Positions 46,796 to 56,469 of a stretch of 64,000 nt of DNA are shown in pieces (positions within the stretch are counted from its first letter, which is position 1; each line of letters begins with the position of its first letter). Origin of the DNA: Demequina silvatica (GTDB lineage Bacteria; Actinomycetota; Actinomycetes; Actinomycetales; Demequinaceae); NCBI RefSeq assembly GCF_000971215.1, contig NZ_BBMA01000004.1, forward strand, positions 291,187-355,186, in the 5' to 3' direction. A model generated the notes under the pieces. It saw only the letters and a list, made by a program, of their open reading frames with translations, was not told the DNA's origin and did no database searches. The position numbers and the translations under genes are program-made.

Positions 46796-48985
46796 ATGAG
46801 CGTCATCGAGGAGACGGCGGAGCTGGCACGCGGCTACGCCTGGGAGCAGGATGCCGACGGCGTGGTCACCGTCACCATGGACGACCCGGACAGCGCGGTC
46901 AACACCATGAACGCGCACTTCGTGTCCGCGCTCGAGGTCACCGTGGAGCGGCTCGAGGCCGAGCGGGACCGGATCACCGGTGTGATCCTCGCGTCCGCGA
47001 AGAAGAGCTGGTTCGCCGGTGGCGACCTCAACCTGCTGCGCGCCGCGGACCCGTCGCGCGCCGCGGAGGAGGCCGCGCACATCGACCACGTCAAGGCGCT
47101 GCTGCGCCGCCTCGAGCAGCTCGGGCGGCCCGTGGTCGCCGCGCTCACCGGCACCGCGCTCGGCGGAGGCCTCGAGGTCGCGCTCGCGACGCACCACCGG
47201 ATCGCGGCCTCGGACGTCAAGGGCGCGCGCTTCGGGCTGCCCGAGGTCTCCCTGGGCCTGCTGCCCGGCGGCGGTGGCGTCACCCGCGTGGTCCGCATGC
47301 TGGGCCTGCAGAAGGCGCTCGCGGACGTGATCCTGCCCGCGACCAAGTTCACCGCCGAGGGCGCGATGGCCGCCGGCCTGATCGACGACGTCGCGCCCGC
47401 CGCGGAGATCCGCGACCGCGCGAAGGCGTGGATCGCCGCGAACCCCGCGCCGGTGAAGCCGTGGGATGAGAAGGGCTTCCGGATCCCGGGCGGCGCGCCC
47501 ACGTCGCCCGGTCTCGCGCCGGTGCTCGCCGCCATGCCCGCGATGCTGCGCCGCCAGCTGAAGGGCGCCCCGCTACCCGCCCCGCGTGCCGCCATGGCCG
47601 CCGCGGTGGAGGGCGCGTACGTGGACTTCGCCACCGCATCGTCCATCGAGACCCGCTACCTGGTGCACCTCACCCACACGCAGGTCGCCAAGAACATGAT
47701 CAAGGCGTTCTTCTTCGACCTCGAGAGCATCAACAAGGGCGCGAGCCGACCGCTCGGCTACCCGACCTACCAGGCCAAGCGCGTCGGCGTGATCGGCGCG
47801 GGCATGATGGGCGCCGCGATCGCGTACGTGTCAGCGAAGGCCGGCATCGAGGTGGTCCTCAAGGACGTCTCGGTCGAGGCGGCGGAGCGTGGCAAGGACT
47901 ACGGGCGGCGGCTCGAGGAGAAGGCGCTGAGCCGCGGCCAGACCACGCCCGAGCGCTCGGAGGAGCTGCTCGCCCGCATCACCACCACGGGCGACCCGCG
48001 GGACTTCGGCGGAGTCGACTTCGTGATCGAGGCCGTGTTCGAGTCCGTGCCGGTCAAGCAGGCCGTGTTCCAGGAGATCCAGGACGTGGTGCTGCCGGGC
48101 GCGGTGCTCGGGTCCAACACGTCGACGCTGCCGATCTCGCTGCTGGCGGAAGGCGTGCACCGGGAGGACGACTTCATCGGCATCCACTTCTTCTCCCCCG
48201 TCGACAAGATGCCGCTGGTCGAGATCGTGCGCGGGCGCCGCACGTCGGACGAGGTGCTGGCGAAGGTGTTCGACTTCGTGCTGCAGATCCGCAAGACGCC
48301 GATCGTGGTGAACGATGCGCGTGGCTTCTTCACGTCGCGCGTGATCGGGCGTTTCATCGACGAGGCTGTCGCGGCCGTGGGAGAGGGCGTCGAGCCCGCG
48401 TCGGTCGAGCAGGCGGCGCTGCAGGCGGGCTACCCCGCCGGGCCGCTGCAGCTGGTCGACGAGCTCTCGCTCGCGCTGACCCAGAAGATCCGCACCGAGA
48501 CTCGCACCGCCCAGGTGGCCGAGGGTGGCGAGTGGGTGGCGCACCCCGCCGAGGCCGTGGAGGACTGGATGGTCGACGAGGCCGGGCGCCCCGGGCGCAA
48601 GGCGGGTCAGGGCTTCTACGACTACGACGAGGCCGGCCGCCGGACGGGCATCTGGCCGGGACTGCGCGAGAGGTACGCGTCGGGCTCGGTCGAGATGCCG
48701 CTGGCGGATCTCCAGGACCGGATGCTGTTCGCGGAGGCGCTCGACACCATCGACTGCCTCGACCACGGGGTGCTCACGTCCGTGGCGGACGCGAACATCG
48801 GGTCGATCTTCGGGATCGGCTTCCCGGCCTGGACGGGCGGCGTGCTGCAGTACGTCAACCAGTTCCCCGGCGGGCTGCCGGGATTCGTCGCCCGCGCGCA
48901 CGAGCTCGCGGACCGCTACGGCGAGCGGTTCCGTCCGCCCGCCTCGCTGGTGGCGCGCGCCGCCGTGGGCGAGATCTACGAGTAG
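46796..48985 (+). CDS. Trifunctional-type enoyl-CoA hydratase / 3-hydroxyacyl-CoA dehydrogenase (FadB-like)
   Basis: A 729-residue multifunctional enzyme. The N-terminal crotonase domain has the oxyanion loop GTALGGGLEVALATHHRIA and the Glu in LPEVSLGLLPGGGG; the 3-hydroxyacyl-CoA dehydrogenase domain starts at about 325 with VGVIGAGMMGAAIAYVS, and has IGIHFFSPVDKMPLVEIV and GFFTSRV. It ends with tandem C-terminal HAD helical domains. ATG 46796 has AGGGG seven bases upstream. Motif copy 47635 (FATASSIET) sits in the linker between hydratase and dehydrogenase domains. It acts with the thiolase. Confidence 0.95.
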   Translation: MSVIEETAELARGYAWEQDADGVVTVTMDDPDSAVNTMNAHFVSALEVTVERLEAERDRITGVILASAKKSWFAGGDLNLLRAADPSRAAEEAAHIDHVKALLRRLEQLGRPVVAALTGTALGGGLEVALATHHRIAASDVKGARFGLPEVSLGLLPGGGGVTRVVRMLGLQKALADVILPATKFTAEGAMAAGLIDDVAPAAEIRDRAKAWIAANPAPVKPWDEKGFRIPGGAPTSPGLAPVLAAMPAMLRRQLKGAPLPAPRAAMAAAVEGAYVDFATASSIETRYLVHLTHTQVAKNMIKAFFFDLESINKGASRPLGYPTYQAKRVGVIGAGMMGAAIAYVSAKAGIEVVLKDVSVEAAERGKDYGRRLEEKALSRGQTTPERSEELLARITTTGDPRDFGGVDFVIEAVFESVPVKQAVFQEIQDVVLPGAVLGSNTSTLPISLLAEGVHREDDFIGIHFFSPVDKMPLVEIVRGRRTSDEVLAKVFDFVLQIRKTPIVVNDARGFFTSRVIGRFIDEAVAAVGEGVEPASVEQAALQAGYPAGPLQLVDELSLALTQKIRTETRTAQVAEGGEWVAHPAEAVEDWMVDEAGRPGRKAGQGFYDYDEAGRRTGIWPGLRERYASGSVEMPLADLQDRMLFAEALDTIDCLDHGVLTSVADANIGSIFGIGFPAWTGGVLQYVNQFPGGLPGFVARAHELADRYGERFRPPASLVARAAVGEIYE

Positions 48986-50582
<1,597 letters not shown>

Positions 50583-50583
50583 A

Positions 50584-50603
50584 TTTCTAAATTCTATTAG
50601 AAA
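50584..50603. promoter_or_regulatory. TetR autoregulatory palindrome over -10 box
   Basis: TTTCTAA and TTAGAAA arms with a 6-base centre containing the minus-strand -10 box TAGAAT, ending two bases before the ATG of the TetR gene. A half-site TTTCTAA also lies at 44314 upstream of the acyl-CoA dehydrogenase operon. Confidence 0.65.
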
Positions 50604-50637
50604 CCGCCTTGCGGAACGCAACCCCCCGCCCTAGCAT

Positions 50638-50653
50638 GTGAATTGCGATTCAC
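50638..50653. promoter_or_regulatory. Operator GTGAATTGCGATTCAC upstream of aldehyde dehydrogenase
   Basis: 6-base arms GTGAAT/ATTCAC around a four-base centre, 34 bases before the dehydrogenase start and similar to sites at 44243 and 53453. Confidence 0.6.
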
Positions 50654-50686
50654 TTATCCGCTCAATGGAGAGTAGGAGACCAGGCG

Positions 50687-52189
50687 ATGACGCTCATGGA
50701 CCAGACCCAGCCCGCCACCGAGGTGACCACGCACAGCCCCGTCGACGGCCGCATCGTCGCCTCCTACCCCGCCGCGGACGCGGCGGAGGTGGACGCGATC
50801 CTGGCGCGCGCCCGCGTCGGCGCTGCGTGGTGGGCGGCGCTGCCCTTCGCGGAGCGCCGCGCGCACCTGCTGCGGTGGAAGTCCGCGATCGCGCTGCGCG
50901 CGGGCGAGCTCGCGGACGTGATCGCCGCGGAGACGGGCAAGCCGCACGGCGACGCGGTGCTCGAGGTGATGCTCACGCTGGGCCACCTCGACTGGGCGGC
51001 GAAGAACGCGAGGCACGTCCTCAGGCGCCGCAAGGTCAAGGCGGGCCTGGTCAACTACAACCAGCACGCCACCGTGGGCTACGAGCCCTACGGCGTGGTG
51101 GGCGTGATCGGGCCGTGGAACTACCCGTTCTACACGCCCATGGGCTCGATCTCGTACGCGCTGGCCGCCGGCAACGCCGTGGTGTTCAAGCCCTCGGAGC
51201 TGACGCCCGGGCCCGCGGTATGGATCGCGGAGCGCTGGGCGGAGGCCGTGGGCCACGACGTCCTGGTCGCCGCGACCGGCGGCCGCGCCACGGGCGCCGC
51301 GCTGGTCGCGTCCGGCGTCGACAAGATCGCGTTCACCGGCTCGACCGCGACCGCGAAGAAGGTCATGGCGGCGGCCGCCGAGAGCCTCACGCCCATCGTC
51401 GCCGAGTGCGGCGGCTCCGACGCGCTGCTGGTCGCGGCGGACGCGGACCTCGACGCCGCGGCGGACTTCATCGTGTTCGGAGCGATGGGCAACGCGGGCC
51501 AGACGTGCGCGGGGGTCGAGCGCGTCTACGCGGTGGACACGGTGCACGCGACGCTGGTCGCGAAGGTGGTCGAGCGTGCCGAGCGCCTGCGCACCTCGGG
51601 CGAGGACGCGCAGTACGGACCGATGACGCTCCCGTCGCAGGTGGACGTGGTGCGTCGCCACGTGGCGTCGGCGCTGGAGACCGGCACGGCCGCGCTCGGC
51701 GGTCTCGACAGCGTCCACGAGCGCGTGGTCGCACCCGTGGTGGTGACCGGGGTGTCCGAGGATTCGGAGGCGGTGCGCGAGGAGACCTTCGGCCCGCTGG
51801 TGATCATCAACCCGGTCGCGTCGCTCGAGGAGGCGGTCGCGCGGGCCAACGCCACCCCGTACGGTCTCACGGCGGCGGTCTTCACACGCGACAAGGCCGC
51901 GGCGAACCGTGCGGCGGCCGCCCTGCGGGTGGGCGCGGTGTCGATCAACTCGGTGCTGGGGTTCGCGGGCGTCGCGGCGCTGCCGTTCGGCGGCGTCAAG
52001 CAGTCCGGGTTCGGGCGCATCCACGGCGCGGACGGGCTGCGCGAGTTCTCGGTGGTCAAGTCCGTGGCGCGCCAGACGCGCAAGGCGGCGCTCAACCTCC
52101 TCACCATGGACCGCACCGAGAAGGACCTGCACACGGCGACCAAGATGATCCCGATGCTGCACGGCCGGGCGAAGGGCGCGAAGCACTAG
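50687..52189 (+). CDS. Aldehyde dehydrogenase (NAD(P)+)
   Basis: A 500-residue ALDH. The Glu and Cys of the active site are in AECGGSDALLV (Glu240) and GAMGNAGQTCAG (Cys274); the Rossmann-binding segment is VGVIGPWNYPFYTPMG and FKPSELTPG, and TFGPLVIINPV, GAVSINSVLGF are typical. ALDHs usually have GGK/GGKS after the Glu; here it reads ECGGSD. It may oxidise long-chain aldehydes. GAGTAGGAGACCAGGCG lies upstream of the ATG. It is divergent from TetR and followed by a convergent tandem TetR gene. Confidence 0.92.
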   Translation: MTLMDQTQPATEVTTHSPVDGRIVASYPAADAAEVDAILARARVGAAWWAALPFAERRAHLLRWKSAIALRAGELADVIAAETGKPHGDAVLEVMLTLGHLDWAAKNARHVLRRRKVKAGLVNYNQHATVGYEPYGVVGVIGPWNYPFYTPMGSISYALAAGNAVVFKPSELTPGPAVWIAERWAEAVGHDVLVAATGGRATGAALVASGVDKIAFTGSTATAKKVMAAAAESLTPIVAECGGSDALLVAADADLDAAADFIVFGAMGNAGQTCAGVERVYAVDTVHATLVAKVVERAERLRTSGEDAQYGPMTLPSQVDVVRRHVASALETGTAALGGLDSVHERVVAPVVVTGVSEDSEAVREETFGPLVIINPVASLEEAVARANATPYGLTAAVFTRDKAAANRAAAALRVGAVSINSVLGFAGVAALPFGGVKQSGFGRIHGADGLREFSVVKSVARQTRKAALNLLTMDRTEKDLHTATKMIPMLHGRAKGAKH

Positions 52190-52199
52190 CGGTGCGCGG

Positions 52200-53399
52200 C
52201 TACACCCCGAGCACCGCCTCGAGCACCGGCGCGATCCACGCCTGCGCGACAGGTGCCGGACTGCGGCGCAGCGCCACGGCGAGATCCGCCACCACGTTGA
52301 ACCCGGCATGCACCAGGCACCTCGCCTCGCGCGGCTCGAGCTCCGGGCGCACGCGGAGCAGCAGCTCGACCCAGTCGTCGACGTGGGCGCGCTGCACCCG
52401 GCGCAGCCGGCGCTGGTCCTCCGCCTCGAGCGCGCCCACGTCGGCGAAGTACACGTCCATGAGGTCGCGGTCCTCGACGGCGAAGCGGATGTAGGCGTCC
52501 TCGAGGATCCCGAGCGCCCGGCGCGGCTCGTCGCAACCGAGGGCCTCCTCGGCGGCGGCGTCGAGCGCGGCGGACGCCCGCGCGCAGGCCGTCAGCAGGA
52601 TGTCGGCCTTGCTGCCGAAGTGGCGGTACACCCCGGACGGCGTGAGGCCCACGGCGGACGCGATCTCCTCCAAGCGCACCTCGTGGTAGCCGCGTTCCGC
52701 GAACAGGGCGATCCCGGCGTGGGTGAGCTGGTCCTTGCGGCGGCGCGGCATCGCGGGCGCCTCCGGCTCCTCCCCCGCCGCCGGCGCGGCCACGGTGACG
52801 CGCGAGAGGACCCTGGCCGCCGCATCGTCCACCAGGACGCGCAGGTGCGCGACGGGGATGGCGGTGCGGTGGGTGGTGACGGACGCGATCGCGCTGAGCG
52901 CCGCGAGCGCGGCGAGGTCGAGCGTCTCGGGGTCCAGGTCGGGGCGGAGCACGGCGCCGGGCTCGGCGAGCCGTGCGCGCAGCCGGGCGAAGGCGTCGCG
53001 GACCGCGCGGCGGTCCTCGGGGTGGAGGTAGCGGCTCTCCCAGCGGTAGATGCCGCCGGTGGCGCGCATGCCGATGGTGGCGCCGGCGATCGCGTCCAGC
53101 AGCGCGTCGACGGATTCGCGCGCGGCCGAGGGCGTGGGCGCGGCCATCGGGGGCACGTCCGCCGTCGCCTCGTCGAGGCGTGCGACGAGACCGAGCGCGA
53201 CCTCGCGGAAGAGGTCGTACTTGTTCTCGAAGTGGCGGTACAGCGCGGCCGCGGTGATGCCCACCCGGTCGGCGACGTCCTGCATGGCGACGCGGTGGTA
53301 GCCGCGCTCGGCGAACAGCGCGGCGGCGGCCGCCTCGATCGCCTGGCGACGGTCGCGCGGGCGCCTGCGCACCTGCTCCGTCGCCGTGGTCTCGCTCAC
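52200..53399 (-). CDS. Tandem double TetR-family regulator
   Basis: A 399-residue protein made of two complete TetR units. The first DNA-binding domain reads ALFAERGYHRVAMQDVADRV then GITAAALYRHFENKYDLF (about residues 25-63); the second reads ALFAERGYHEVRLEEIASAV then GLTPSGVYRHFGSKADIL (about 230-270). Each is followed by a helical ligand domain, so one chain could act as a built-in dimer. A motif copy (52821) lies at the junction (VDDAAARVL). The GTG at 53399 is seven bases after TAGGGT (leaderless); GTG 53408 is an alternative. It is divergent from the acyl-CoA ligase. Confidence 0.9.
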   Translation of the reverse strand: MSETTATEQVRRRPRDRRQAIEAAAAALFAERGYHRVAMQDVADRVGITAAALYRHFENKYDLFREVALGLVARLDEATADVPPMAAPTPSAARESVDALLDAIAGATIGMRATGGIYRWESRYLHPEDRRAVRDAFARLRARLAEPGAVLRPDLDPETLDLAALAALSAIASVTTHRTAIPVAHLRVLVDDAAARVLSRVTVAAPAAGEEPEAPAMPRRRKDQLTHAGIALFAERGYHEVRLEEIASAVGLTPSGVYRHFGSKADILLTACARASAALDAAAEEALGCDEPRRALGILEDAYIRFAVEDRDLMDVYFADVGALEAEDQRRLRRVQRAHVDDWVELLLRVRPELEPREARCLVHAGFNVVADLAVALRRSPAPVAQAWIAPVLEAVLGV

Positions 53400-53406
53400 G
53401 TTGGTC

Positions 53407-53412
53407 ACCCTA
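53407..53412 (-). promoter_or_regulatory. -10 box TAGGGT of tandem TetR gene
   Basis: Minus-strand TAGGGT ends seven bases before GTG 53399, which excludes the upstream GTG 53408 as a leaderless start. Confidence 0.5.
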
Positions 53413-53452
53413 ATGCCCGCGACACGCGCGCAGGAAGCGGTAGCGCGAAAAT

Positions 53453-53468
53453 GTGAATCGTGAGTAAC
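53453..53468. promoter_or_regulatory. Operator-like GTGAATCGTGAGTAAC in divergent spacer
   Basis: Resembles the sites at 44243 and 50638 and lies between the tandem TetR gene and the acyl-CoA ligase gene. Confidence 0.5.
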
Positions 53469-53569
53469 ATGCTGCTAGCTGGTCCCCACCGATGGCCGGC
53501 AGCGCAAGGCGGGTCGCGGCAAGGGCGCCGGGGCCCGGACAGCTCGACGTCTACAAAGAGGTGCATGTC

Positions 53570-55147
53570 ATGAGCGAGGCCACGTCCGCCATCCCCACCG
53601 CAGTCCGCCGCAACCACTGGATGAACCAGGTCCTCACGCACGCCGCCATGAGGCCCGACGCGACCGCGTTCAGGTTCCGGGGCGCCGTCACCACGTGGAG
53701 CGACGTCGCGTCGCACATGGACACCATCGCGGCCGCCCTGGCGCGTCGCGGCGTCGGCGCCGGCGACCGCGTGCTCATGCTCACGCTCAACCACCCGCTG
53801 GTGATCGAGACGGTGTTCGCGATCAACCGCCTGGGCGCGATCGCGGTGCCCATGAACATCCGCCTCTCCCCCGCCGAGCTCGCCTACATCATCGACGATG
53901 CGGACGGCGACGTCGTGGTGGTCGACCAGCCGCTCGCGCCCGTCATCGCGGCCGCGCAGCAGGTCACGAGCCGCCTCACCCGCGTGATCGTGATGGGCGA
54001 GGCCGGCGAGGGCCACGAGGCGATGGCTGACCTGCTCGCCGAGCCCGTGGGCGACTGGACCGCGCCCGACGTCGCGGAGGACGCGACGTGCCTGATCATG
54101 TACACCTCGGGCACCACGGGCAAGCCCAAGGGCGCGATGCTCGACCACCTCAACATGGCGGCGCAGTCGCTCACGGTGCTCCGGGTCAACAACATCTTCG
54201 ACGAGTCCGACGTCTCCTTCCTCACGGCCCCGCTGTTCCACATCGCGGGCCTGGGGTCCATCGGCGCGAACTTCATCGTCGGCATCCCGACCGTCCTGCA
54301 CCCGCTGGGCGCGTTCAACCCCGAGGAGATCGTCGACGCGTGGGAGCGCGAGGGCGCGACCATCGTGTTCAACGTGCCGCAGCAGTGGCAGGCCATCTGC
54401 GCGGTCCCCGGCATCCGTGAGCGCGACCTCAAGCTCCGCGTCATCAGCTGGGGCGCCGCACCCGCCTCCGACACGCTGCTGCGCACCATGGCGGAGACGT
54501 TCCCGGACGCGCTCAACGTGGCCGTCTTCGGCCAGACCGAGATGTCCCCCATCACCTGCGCGCTGCGCGGCGAGGACGCGATCCACCACCTCGGGTCCGT
54601 GGGCAGGCCGCTCGCGACCGTGCAGTACCGGATCGTCGACGCGGACCTCACGGACGTCGAGCCGGGCGCCGTGGGCGAGATCGTGTACCGCGGCCCGAGC
54701 CTCATGAAGGGCTACTGGCGCAAGCCCGCGGAGACCGCGCAGGCCTTCGAGGGCGGCTGGTTCCACTCGGGCGACCTGGTCCGCCAGGATGCCGACGGCT
54801 TCGTGTGGGTGGTCGACCGCCTCAAGGACATGATCATCTCCGGCGGCGAGAACGTGTACTGCGCGGAGGTCGAGAACGCCCTGTTCGCCCACCCCGCGAT
54901 CGTGGAGGCAGCCGTGTACGGCCGCGCCGACGACCGCTGGGGCGAGGTGCCGGTCGCCGCCGTGGTGCTGCGCCCGGGCGAGGCGCTCGACATCGCGGAC
55001 CTGCAGGCCTGGCTGGGCGACCGGCTCGCCCGCTTCAAGCAGCCCAAGGCGCTGGTCCCGGTGGAGGCGCTGCCGCGCAACGCGGCGGGCAAGGTCAACA
55101 AGGTCGCCCTGCGCGAGGCGGACCGCGCGTCCGTCCTCACGGCGTAG
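53570..55147 (+). CDS. AMP-forming acyl-CoA synthetase (fatty acid-CoA ligase type)
   Basis: A 525-residue adenylating ligase that would activate fatty acids to acyl-CoA. Motifs: P-loop MYTSGTTGKPKGAM, A5 FGQTEMS, A7 FHSGDLVRQD, A8 VDRLKDMIISGGENVYCAEVE, and the catalytic Lys in LPRNAAGKVNK. It is the entry enzyme of the beta-oxidation block. ATG 53570 has AGAGGTG upstream. A one-mismatch motif copy (53895) reads as IIDDADGD, a normal family segment. Confidence 0.94.
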   Translation: MSEATSAIPTAVRRNHWMNQVLTHAAMRPDATAFRFRGAVTTWSDVASHMDTIAAALARRGVGAGDRVLMLTLNHPLVIETVFAINRLGAIAVPMNIRLSPAELAYIIDDADGDVVVVDQPLAPVIAAAQQVTSRLTRVIVMGEAGEGHEAMADLLAEPVGDWTAPDVAEDATCLIMYTSGTTGKPKGAMLDHLNMAAQSLTVLRVNNIFDESDVSFLTAPLFHIAGLGSIGANFIVGIPTVLHPLGAFNPEEIVDAWEREGATIVFNVPQQWQAICAVPGIRERDLKLRVISWGAAPASDTLLRTMAETFPDALNVAVFGQTEMSPITCALRGEDAIHHLGSVGRPLATVQYRIVDADLTDVEPGAVGEIVYRGPSLMKGYWRKPAETAQAFEGGWFHSGDLVRQDADGFVWVVDRLKDMIISGGENVYCAEVENALFAHPAIVEAAVYGRADDRWGEVPVAAVVLRPGEALDIADLQAWLGDRLARFKQPKALVPVEALPRNAAGKVNKVALREADRASVLTA

Positions 55148-55157
55148 GGACGATGCG
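55148..55157 (+). repeat. GGACGATGCG motif copy after ligase stop
   Basis: The copy begins at the third base of the TAG stop codon region and lies in the 22-bp gap before the thioesterase. Confidence 0.8.
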
Positions 55158-55169
55158 CGGGTCACCCGG

Positions 55170-55643
55170 ATGCCCCGGCTGACGGTCCCGGTGGAGCTGC
55201 GGTGGGCGGACGTGGACTCCAACGGTCATGTCAACAACGTCGCGTACCTCACGCTGCTCGAGGAGGTGCGGATCAGGGCGCTCCACCCGCTCATCCGTGG
55301 GTCCGCGTCAGCCTCCGCGGGCGCCGGCGGGGTGGTGACCCGCGGGGGTCGCGCCCCGGTGGTGGTCGCCCGCCACGAGGTCGAGTACCTCCGCCAGCTC
55401 ACGTGGTCGCCCGAGCCCGTCGAGGTCGACATCTGGGCGGCACGCCTGGGCGGGGCGAGCTGCGAGATCCACCACGTGCTGCGCGCGTCCACCGGCGAGG
55501 AGTGCGTGCGCGTGATCACCACGCTGGTGTACCTCGACCCCGGGACGCAGCGCCCCCGGCCGCTCACGGACGCCGAGCGCGCGGCGTACGCGGGCCTGCT
55601 CGACGAGCCGCTGGTCATGCGCGGCAGCCCCGCGCGCGTGTGA
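55170..55643 (+). CDS. Hotdog-fold acyl-CoA thioesterase (4HBT type)
   Basis: A 157-residue hotdog protein. RWADVDSNGHVNNVAYLTLLEEVR is the 4-hydroxybenzoyl-CoA thioesterase motif with the catalytic Asp; ARHEVEYLRQLTWSPEPVEVD and CEIHHVLRASTGEECVRVITTLVYLD follow. It would hydrolyse acyl-CoA. It follows the ligase by 22 bp, suggesting that both balance acyl-CoA pools. No Shine-Dalgarno sequence is obvious, so coupling to the upstream gene is possible. Confidence 0.9.
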   Translation: MPRLTVPVELRWADVDSNGHVNNVAYLTLLEEVRIRALHPLIRGSASASAGAGGVVTRGGRAPVVVARHEVEYLRQLTWSPEPVEVDIWAARLGGASCEIHHVLRASTGEECVRVITTLVYLDPGTQRPRPLTDAERAAYAGLLDEPLVMRGSPARV

Positions 55644-55680
55644 GCCGCGCCCATACCGCGCCTGACCGGCGCTTCCGTCC

Positions 55681-55686
55681 TACGGT
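55681..55686 (+). promoter_or_regulatory. -10 box TACGGT of leaderless ZIP-like gene
   Basis: TACGGT ends six bases before the GTG start at 55693; no ribosome-binding site. Confidence 0.5.
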
Positions 55687-55692
55687 GAGAGC

Positions 55693-56376
55693 GTGATCGG
55701 GGCACTCCTGGTGGGCGTGGCGGCGCAGTCGTCGCTGCTGCTCGCCGCCCTGGTGGTCTACCGATTCACGCTGCCGGACCGCGCCGTCGGGCAGCTCGCC
55801 GGTCTGGGCGCGGGGGCGCTCATCGCCGCCGCCGCGTTCCAGCTGGTCCCCGAGGCGCAGGCGTCGCTGGGCAACCTCGAGATCGGCATCTGGCTGCTGG
55901 TGGGCGCGTTCGTGTACGTGGTCGCGGACACGCTGGTCGAGCGGCGCTTCGGCACGTCGGGCGCCATGGGGATCGTGGTGGGCAACATCGTGGACGCGCT
56001 GCCCGAGTCGCTCATCTTCGGCATCCAGATGGTCGCCGGGCTGGTGAGCCCCGCCCTCGCGGTCTCGGTGTGGGTGTCCAACATCCCGCAGGCGCTGCCG
56101 CCCGCGGCGGACATGCGCGCGAGCGGCTGGCCCGCGCGCAAGCAGATCCTGCTGTGGGGCTCCGTGGTGGTCGCCGCGGGCGTGTTCTCCGCGATCGGCT
56201 ACGGCGTCGCCGACGCGGTGGGGTCCGTGAACGGTGCGCGCCTCGCCGCGCTGACCACCGGAGCGCTCGTCGCGATGCTCACCACCTCGATGATCCCCTT
56301 CGCGTACCAGAAGGGGCGCATCGCCGCCGGCGTCTGGGCGGTGGTGGGCTTCGGCTTCACGCTCGCCGCGTCCTGA
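55693..56376 (+). CDS. ZIP-family-like membrane protein without the usual metal His
   Basis: A 227-residue protein of eight predicted helices. LGAGALIAAAAFQLVPEA and GNIVDALPESLIFGI match ZIP (ZupT) transporter helices 2 and 4, but where metal-binding His residues usually sit (HNxPEG, HEIPEG) the sequence has VDALPES and SNIPQAL. It is therefore probably a ZIP relative with altered or no metal transport. The GTG start follows TACGGT by six bases. Confidence 0.7.
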   Translation: MIGALLVGVAAQSSLLLAALVVYRFTLPDRAVGQLAGLGAGALIAAAAFQLVPEAQASLGNLEIGIWLLVGAFVYVVADTLVERRFGTSGAMGIVVGNIVDALPESLIFGIQMVAGLVSPALAVSVWVSNIPQALPPAADMRASGWPARKQILLWGSVVVAAGVFSAIGYGVADAVGSVNGARLAALTTGALVAMLTTSMIPFAYQKGRIAAGVWAVVGFGFTLAAS

Positions 56377-56379
56377 CAA

Positions 56380-56431
56380 GGGACGATGCGCGGGCCACCT
56401 TCCCGTGGTCGCCCAGCCCGCGCATCGTCCC
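56380..56431. repeat. Head-to-head GGACGATGCG motif pair, possible terminator
   Basis: GGGACGATGCGCGGGC (56380-56395) is followed by its exact complement at 56416-56431; CCAC/GTGG extends the stem, so it can fold into a long hairpin. It starts four bases after the ZIP stop codon and could terminate that transcript. Confidence 0.85.
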
Positions 56432-56469
56432 TGGACTTGCTAGGTTTCGAGGGGACGGGAGGAGGGCGC

